From assembly GCA_900088475.1 (NCBI GenBank), contig FLMG01001379.1, positions 1 to 64,000 of the forward strand: a stretch of DNA of 64,000 nucleotides. The letters run 5' to 3'. Within the stretch, counting starts at the first letter, position 1, and every line of letters begins with the position of its first letter. Below, in pieces: positions 56,201 to 64,000 of the stretch. The position numbers were made by a program, and so were the translations under genes. The notes beneath the pieces were generated by a model. It ran no database searches, had not been told where the DNA came from, and saw only the letters and a list, made by a program, of their open reading frames with translations. The stretch comes from Hyphochytrium catenoides. Its lineage: Eukaryota; Sar; Hyphochytriomycetes; Hyphochytriales; Hyphochytriaceae.

Positions 56201-59200
56201 AAGTTGGCAGTTCTGGTAAGTAAAGAAACTGTCCCGCATGCCCTCTTCCCTTCTTTTTTTTCCTTTTGGGATGCGCTAACGTAATACTCTTACAGCTTCC
56301 GGGAATGTCACTCTATCGCACCTGGAGCTCTTGATGTTTACGAAGCAGGCGGACTTAGTCAAGCTTTCTCTTTCTCTCGCCCTGCAGAAGCTAAGCGCCT
56401 CTTTGCCGTCGTCACTTATTCCCGATGCACAACCCTCACGCTTGTGGATGGACGCCACACCCTCTCTGCTTGACCCGTTATCTCAGCCTGCTGTACCGGA
56501 TGTGAGGAGAGCGATGGCGGATATCCTGCAAGAACTGTCAAAGGATGAAGAAGTGTCACTCAAATGCCCCCTCCCCAACATCGTTAGTCAAATGACTATT
56601 CAAACCTCAATTTCAGGAGGTCCCACACTATCAAGCCCTCAATCGCCTCGTCATCGGCCTAGCTATCTTTCCCGGATCCTACACACCATGGGGGAAGCCT
56701 TACGAAAGGGATATGCCGAATCGAGTACAGATATCCTGTTAAGATCTCTAGATTGCCTTTACCTGTTGTCATATTTTCCTGTCGCCTCGGCAAGGATGCG
56801 CCAGTTAGGTGCTCACTTGAGCCTATGTGAATGTTTGGCTGCACCCATTTCGGTTGTTCTACAACTGAAGGCAGCCAGGATCTATCTTTACCTCCTGCTA
56901 ATGTGTTCCAAGGTTACTGCTCTTGATCCTCAGTTAGAGGTAAGCTAAAGGAGTTAGATCCTGGTGGAGATCCACGTTGCCCTTCCTCGATATTCCCTCA
57001 GACTACTGGTGACTTAGACTAATCCCAAGCCTCAACTTGATGGGACGACTCATTCAACAAATACGCAGACTCTTCATGGCTAAGTCTTCTATGTCATTGC
57101 AGGTGACCCCTCTTCTCCTCTGCCTTCGCCGAACACGAGACCTGGATTGCGAGAAGGAGTCATCTTCTGTGGAACTGATGTTAACACTGTTATCAATCCT
57201 CACACTCTCTTCCCACTCAAATCCCAAACCGGAGTCAGGGCCAATTGGAGACTCCGTGGCGGCTGATATTGAAAACAACCGTCAATCAATCAGTGCTTGT
57301 GGGGGCTTAGCCGTCCTGTCCTCTTGTCTAGGTCATCCTCGGACACTGATCGTCACTCGCGCATGCGAGGCTTTGGCGTCTATCTTTCGTTCAGAGTAAG
57401 CAACAGTTGACGGCTATACCTCAGACAAGGAGAATAAAGGGGAGGGGCATCGAATTGAACAAGTGTTTAGTAAGGCGTATGTACCTCGCGCACTCAGAAC
57501 CCATTAAAGGTGAAGGGTCAGCAAGCAAGGGTACTATTGAGTATAAATCAACTAGGAAGGAACAGCTTATGCTTTGTCCGGTTAGCTGTTATTGATACCC
57601 TTTTCTCATCATCTCCCTTTTCAGGAGTCTAGCGGAGAGATACTTCTACAATAACATGGACGGAGTTACTTGCTTGGCGGGCTGCATGTTTCCCTCGGAC
57701 TTACAAACCGAAAGCTCCTCTTTCTCGTCGGCGTTCTCGACCTCAGACTTGCTTCAGCTTGAGGCCTCCCATACCTTGAAGGAGCTTTGCAAGACGCAGG
57801 CAATCAAAGCGTCACTTCTTCGGCTTACGGTGGGACAAAAGGGGCCCCGACGCATGCTTGTGGAACTCTTGGCAGCCCTTTGTTCTCAGAGGGAGGCATT
57901 GGAGAAAGATGTAAGTGAAGGTTAGGTTTGTTCCCGTTCCGTATAGTTGATATATTAATATCGGCCGTCTCTGGCCCCATCTCAGCTGGAAGCACTTCTG
58001 GAGGCCATGGTGACTGATAACAACGGGGATCTTGACGTAGTCCCTCTAGAGTGCATTCTAGATGTTTCAGCCCTTAAGTCCTTACTTAGGGTCAGAAGTA
58101 AGTTATGATACTAAACTGAAGTGAAGGGGCAGTAATGGCAACCGACGGTTTGCCCCTAGTGAGAACGCGTTGGTTTGCCCCTAGTGAGAACGCCTTCTGC
58201 CCTTGTCTGGTGCAGGGAGATTCGGGTTTTGAAGCGTTCTCTACTAACAGCCAGTTCGTCCTTGCACCATTAGGTCCAATTGTGGTCAGAGCCGGACTGG
58301 CGGTGTTAGCATCAAGAGCGGAAAGAGGATGCCTTCCCGCTATATCCGCACTTCCCTTCCCTTCACTAAAAGCTCGACTGCTGATCCCGCAAACTGGTGT
58401 TGTTGGCATGGTGCGGTCGTGGACTAGAAAGTAGGTGTATAGGCTTCTCACTGTTCACTGTATTTGCTCCTGCGTTGGCGAGCATCTTGTACTCTGCCGC
58501 TTGTATTAATGCAGCTTTGGTCCTTTTCGTCTTTCTCTGGTGTGGTCCACCATCCTCCTGTGCTTGTAGGTTGTTTGTTTTGAGCGAAGAGTATTTATAC
58601 CGATTTGATCTTAAGCCCGAACTCCTCGCGGAGGCTAGGGATAAAACGTGGCTTGGAGGATGCATTGTTAGACTTCAAGAGGTAACAAAACACCTCTCTC
58701 TACTGATGCGCGCTTTTGTCGTAACGTTTTCGGGCTAACTGGTTCTGGATGACCTTTTAACCTCGGCACCGTTGGTGTCACGGTCATATCTGTGGACATG
58801 GGGTGCGCCCCCTATGGTAGCTCAAATGTCTACGTAATAACTTGTCATCCTGTGGAGTGGAAGCTCAAGTGAGATTGAAGGCTAACCATCTATTTCGGCG
58901 TAGGCTCAAGGCCGACGATGTGTAGAGCTGTTGGAAAAGGCTGACACCTCATCGCCAGTGATGGTTTTTACTGCAGAAAGGGGAGAGTCAGGAGACGGGC
59001 AGCTGCTGGATTGGTTCCAGGCTATAGCTAGTATATGCAGCAAGTACGGCAACAGCGATGGTGAGCTGCTACACATTAGTTTGTAACGCCTTATTCTCAT
59101 CTACTCTCACTATGGCGATTGCATTCTGGTTTACCCTGTCTGTCTGCCATGTTTGTGGTCTCAGATCGTCTTTTACGAGAACAGTATGTTCCGCTAACTT

Positions 59201-62200
59201 GCGGTGTTCCTAGGCTCCCCAATTCTCTCTGCCCTAGACGATGGTAGTCGTCACCGCTCCTTCTCCATTGCGTCCTCCTTCTCACAGCTCTCCAAGACCA
59301 GCGGCTTGTCGTCTTCATCACTGCGTCCCACCTTCTCCAGCTCTTCCTCCGCTCGACGCCAGACTTATGGATTAACTGCACATTCAGCTCTCTCGTGGAA
59401 TGAGCTCGAGCCAGAGATATTTTTGCCACAGCTATTGGAGGTATATGTTGCCTGTTTTAAATCTGGCCTTTGCTACTTAGATGGGGTACTTTCGCTTAAT
59501 CCTCTCATGATCATCCCCCATCTGGTCCTCTCGCTATTGTCCCATCGTTCCATTGGATAGAACGTTGCGGCCGTAATGGGCCAACTCGAGTCCTTTGTAT
59601 CGTTTGCTAGTTACGTTTTTCAAGCAATGTAAATAGTGACTTTCCTTTGGCAGCTTATGAGCAGATTTGACGAGGATATCGTCAAAGAACAGCTAGGGCG
59701 CCTTCTTTCTACCTTGGCCGCAAGTCTACATCAGCGAAAACGAGGTTCGAAAAGCGCACAGACTAAGACGGCGAGCTGTTCTCGTCACTTCTTTTATCTT
59801 CTTTTGATCTTGTAGATCGCCATTCTCGACTCCTGTGTTATGTTCCGCTACTTATAATAATCATTTGCAGTCCCATTTCCTACTTTTGGCCTGCCACAAG
59901 GAAAGCTAATCCATGTCCCCTGACTGCATCGCGGACGCAGCTGTACTTTGCTCCCAAGAGTGCTTGCGAGGCTGCATCTCTTTGGTACGCTCGCGGAATC
60001 GTCGATGTGCAACGTATGGCGCGGCCATTCTTTGCAACCTCTTTGAGCCGCCATGTGCTGACACAATGGCAAATTTTTCAGGTAAGTCAGGAGTAGAAGC
60101 TACTGAGAGGGCAGTATTTCGGACTTTTGCGCTACTAAGCTGCATACTCTGGTTTTAACGATACCACTAAGACAGCAAGTCTTCGATAAATCGTGGCAGC
60201 CTCTCATACGCCATGTGTGCCTCTTCATAGATGCTCTCGCAACAGCTGGCATCACACATCGGCTTTCTCTCCTAGTCAAGGTCCGGACACCGGTCTCTAC
60301 ATATTACGCCTTGCGGGCCTTGTGGGCTATATGCCAGGTGAGATGACTCTCCAATCTCCTTGTAGTGCGGTCTCTCGATGGGCTGGCATCGCCTTTTTGG
60401 GCATTTGATGCATTGGGACCTAGCGGCCTGGGCGAGCAAATACAAGCGGCATCTGAGCACTATGTTGCAGTCCTCTTCCCGAAATTCGACCAGGGCTCTG
60501 GTAAGCACTGACGCTGAGTTCCTGAAAGCTGTCATCACTTCGCAATGGACCATCCAGCAACAAGTTGCGATAGGTAAACATTAATTTGATGTTCAGCTAC
60601 ATGTCTGATCAGCTTTTGAGCTTCAATCTGACCCTATTGAGTTATGTTATCACGTATTATTCTATCTCCTGTTCCCTAAGAACTATCAAACTAATGATCC
60701 CTCTTCCTTGTGTGCCATGGTACCCGTGCTCTATAGGGTATCAAGCTGTCGCCCTAATGAGGATAATGGCTTCAGACAGAAATGCCAAGGCATTGTTAGC
60801 GACTAGAGGGGGCCTGGACTACCTTTTACACCTCACTTCCTTCCTATCATCCGAAGCAGTGACCCCAAGTGGCCGACGTTTTTCAATGTTCTCCTTGCTA
60901 GTCTCTGAGAGAAGCAAAGAGAGGGATAAGACTTCGGGCTTTTCTCCACCTTCGCCTTCAACGGAATTAGAGATGTTTGATGTTGATACTCTGAGCGTAG
61001 ACGATCAAGGTGAGGACTCACACTAAGTGGAAAAACGTGTGCAATGGACTCAGCTCGCCTTTGAGATAGCTCAATCGAGGTAGTGGTAGGATAACGTGGG
61101 GGTTGCAGAAGGGCAGCTCACTGTTGAGCTAACGTACATGCTATTATCCGCTTCCGTTATTCCTTTCTAGTCGGAGCAGTGGATGACTTGAACGAACTTA
61201 TACGGAGAGCTGAGTTCACGCTGCGTACCCTCTTTGGGGAGGAGGATGAGGTTGTTGAGCTTCTGCCTCTTCCTCTTATACTAAGACTTTGTGACGCCAA
61301 GGTTGGGGAAGTGGTCGTTCAGGCAACAAGAGCATTAGCGAAGCTGTGTGCATCTGATTCCGTCAGGGAGAGCAACACCGAGAATGAACAAGGAGGTGGA
61401 CCTGGCGGAGATGGAGGATCCTTGCCAGATCAAACGGAAGGGGAGGAAGCTACGGGCCCCACGGACACACCCTTGCCGGAGGAGCTCGAAGAGCCATCAT
61501 CTGAGGAGAAGAGAACTATACGGGAAGAAGCTGCCAAGCAAGGTGATCTATGGCGATTTTTCTGACATGCTCATAATAAGAGCTGCAGTACACCTTGTAA
61601 TCAACGGTCTTTTATCCGATATTGGGCTTTACTACCTAAATCCGTTTCCCGAATGCTTTCCGTGCGAACTCTTGTTGCTCACTGAGACTCTTCGTGTTCC
61701 AGGGTTTCATCGCTTAACAACATTGATTGCCGAATCTCGAACGGGCTGCTTTGGCAAATCTAGTGCTCGGGTTCTGTTCTTCTCCCTTCTCGCCGTCAGA
61801 AATCTCATGAAAGACTCAAAGATACGGGACGAGGTCACAAAGTACGACATGAGGGTGGCAAGACTGCACTACTCTTACCTTGGTTTACCTGCATATACTC
61901 TTACAAACCGGTGGTCGTCTACTGAAAGTGTATCTGTGGGACCAAAATCTTTTCGTTGTGACCTCTGTTAGTGTGAAAGACGTAAGCGTCTAACTTGGTA
62001 TAGTGCGGTGCAGACATCCGTACACTAACACTAGATCCCCTCATGCATTTCCTCATTCTTCCTTGCAGGAACTATGTCTTGGACGCCCTTCGCCAAGTGC
62101 TTGAGGATTCAACTGTGTCCTACTCCACACGTTCAGTAGCTAGTTCTGCGATCACGCTGTGCCTACTGTCTCCTTATAACTTTGACGAAGAGGTGCTTGA

Positions 62201-64000
62201 GCGCCTTCTTGACAAGGCGCTGGGGCTGCTACGGGACGGAGAAATGATTCTTCAAAAAAGGTGGGAACGAATGTGGGCAAGGGTCAGCTAGGCTGGAATG
62301 GAAATTCTCCTCGCATACTTGTTGTGTCTACTCCCATTCTTCGTTGGCCTCATTTCGGTTACCCTTTGCTGCAAGGCCCTTTTCCCTTTTTCACTCAGCT
62401 CATTTGAACGACATGTGTCTATGTCCGAGGTTGCTTTTTATGTACAACTTTCGTTCTTGCCTACCCACCGTACCAGTAAGAGGACACCCTGTGTGTGTCA
62501 TCTTCAAGCATGACTTCCCCTTCCCTGTTTTGGCCCTCCCGGTTACCAGTCTGGGTCTAACAGCTACCTCTTGCCTTCTATTTTCTTTTAGAGTTGTCCC
62601 TCCTCTCCGGATATTTTGTATAAGTTTGGCTGGTTGCCTAGCGCAGCTCTGCCGCTTATCCGAGCGCCACCGACACCAGTTGGTTAGCAGGGATGTCCTA
62701 GAGGTTGTCAACGCATGTTTTGACTTGAAGGACCAGGAGTTATCGGCCGCCTGTTGCAAAGTAAGTCGCTTGTAAAAATACAAATCTGGTAGAACGGATA
62801 CCTGCGCTCTGGTGTGCGATTTATTGCGCGACCACACTTAATAACATCTCGTTGGTGTACCACAGATCTTAGTCTCCCTCTGGGCGTCTTCGCCTTTGAA
62901 GTCACTCATTATCTCGCACTTCTCCTCTGGCCTCGAAAGAATAGTAAGACCTCTGGGATACTTCTCATCGCTTGAGGCTTTCGCATCATAATCGAAAAGT
63001 ACATGTTGTGGTCCGTCCTCTCATTCTCGTCCTCAGCATTTCTGATCTGCCTATCAAGTCATGCTTTTATCCTTCAGCGCCGCTAGCTATCCTATTGATT
63101 TTTCCAGATTGAGGCAAGGGACGCGAGTGTATTGCACTTCCGCTGCCTCTTACTGCTCTGCTTGTAAGCTCACAGTTCGTCTTGCTTGGAGGTTTCGCTC
63201 CTGGGCTCTGACAAGCCACATGTGCTGGTGGCTGCCTGTCGAGTTATCCAAGGATTTTGTTATGACAAGCAGTCTAAGCTTAGGGTGCTTAACATGAATT
63301 TTTTGCTCCCAAAGGTTAGATCTCTTAGCGAGGAGCAGCTACTCTATCATAACAGTCTTTCGTTCCCCATGGTAATGTCATTTTCTAATCCTTGCCCTTT
63401 GCCCTAGCCTTCCCTTCTCCTCGCGTTTCATCCCATGGCCTTTGCTGTTCGATTCGCCTCGCAATTGACATGACGCACATTATCTGATAGTAATGCTTTG
63501 TTTGGCTACGTTTCGGGGCACTTAGAATTCATCTGGACCATCTTCGGATAGCCCACACGGCCTTTCAACATCACCATCCTCCTCCTCGACGTCAGGAGGG
63601 GGTATACTAATTATCTGTGCGGAAAGGCTAGTTCTTCTCTCTACTTTGGAAGACCGAGTTAGGGAAGTGGCCAGCCAAGTGCTGCTGGCGATAGTGTCCG
63701 ACAGTCCAGACTGTAGTGGTAATCTCTTATTTTTTAGTGCCGTAGCATGCCTACCCTCAACGTCTGCTCGCTTCCGGATATTCTGCTCATTCTCATTGAG
63801 TTACCTCGACCTCCACTGATTTTGGTTTCAATACAGCTGAAGAGCTGATTGGAGCCCATTTGACGATCGATCAGCTCCTTATCTTGTCCCGCGCATCGGT
63901 CCCGCTAGTGGTCCGACGCGTGCTTGAAGTGCTGGGCAGGATGGTAGAGAGGGGGGCCATGTCTGGAGCGGCCCTGCTCCCATTTCCGGCAAAACTGGGT
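53211..64000 (+). CDS. large armadillo-repeat protein with internal PH domain (3' end beyond window)
   Basis: Multi-exon gene running off the right edge. In-phase exons: 53211-53507, 53573-53686, 53738-54188, 54314-54374, 54425-54501, 54645-54910, 55040-55265, 55416-55810, 56080-56215, 56296-56939, 57103-57395, 57625-57910, 57986 to 58090 or 58097, 58216-58430, 58570-58681, 58904-59060, 59214-59440 and 59654-59744. More exons continue to the end, the last frame reading DQLLILSRASVPLVVRRVLE. ARM/HEAT-type helices recur (for example VQEYAARALSNLT; later GEVVVQATRALAKLC). Exons 58216-59060 read as a PH domain: MVRSWTRKLFVLSEEYLYRF and, at the end, LLDWFQAIASIC. The junction at 58090-58216 is uncertain because the better GTAAGT donor is out of phase. 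No orthologue recognised; a membrane-linked scaffold is a guess. Whether all of this is one gene is not certain. Confidence 0.7.

Noticed and set aside
58147-58193. Adjacent 22-base duplication (GTTTGCCCCTAGTGAGAACG type)
   Set aside because: A small local duplication at an intron boundary of the ARM/PH gene; not evidence of an element.

Overview
The window is nuclear DNA of an intron-rich microbial eukaryote. Nearly every gene is split by short GT-AG introns of mostly 50-250 bases, many with a CTAAC- or CTAAT-like branch site before the acceptor. There is a mitochondrial ribosomal protein, an exocyst subunit, a SANT-domain protein and a 7TM receptor. Lumazine synthase argues against an animal, so an alga or another free-living protist fits best; the lineage cannot be fixed from this sequence. 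Splice junctions were placed by hand from reading-frame continuity and family similarity. Where a junction did not resolve, the entry says so.

Layout. 1-3.2 kb: no recognisable gene. 3.2-10.7 kb: intronless secreted alpha/beta hydrolase (+), nine-exon catalase (+), IFRD-family regulator (-), followed by a 166-base tandem repeat. 11.8-15.2 kb: mitochondrial ribosomal protein mS29/DAP3 (+) convergent with a small SANT protein (-). 16.6-22.7 kb: intronless coiled-coil protein (+), convergent with a Sec6/EXOC3 exocyst subunit (-). 23.7-28.4 kb: riboflavin kinase (+) convergent with lumazine synthase (-), then a membrane-anchored uridine kinase (+). 28.4-30.5 kb: decayed or unrecognised fragments. 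30.5-34.6 kb: two intronless genes (+), a membrane-anchored purple acid phosphatase and an old-yellow-enzyme-type oxidoreductase. 35.5-42.3 kb: a 23-exon gene (+) that reads as one protein: cysteine-rich ectodomain, class-C-like seven-transmembrane receptor, and PI3-kinase with a C2 domain set inside the kinase N-lobe. 42.5-47.8 kb: CorA-type magnesium channel with two EF-hands and an N-terminal repeat region (-). 47.8-50.7 kb: gene-poor. 50.7-52.1 kb: helical protein of unknown function (+). 53.2 kb to the end: large armadillo-repeat protein with an internal PH domain (+), cut by the window edge.

The most interesting object is the receptor/PI3-kinase fusion. All 22 junctions I placed keep the reading frame, and the kinase part has no start codon of its own near the helical domain. 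If correct, a cell-surface receptor carries its own lipid kinase. Fusions of 7TM receptors to PIP kinases are established in Dictyostelium and oomycetes; I do not know of a described fusion to a PI3-kinase. Several genes alternate in convergent pairs with very short gaps (27 bases between the coiled-coil gene and SEC6, about 170 bases in two other pairs).
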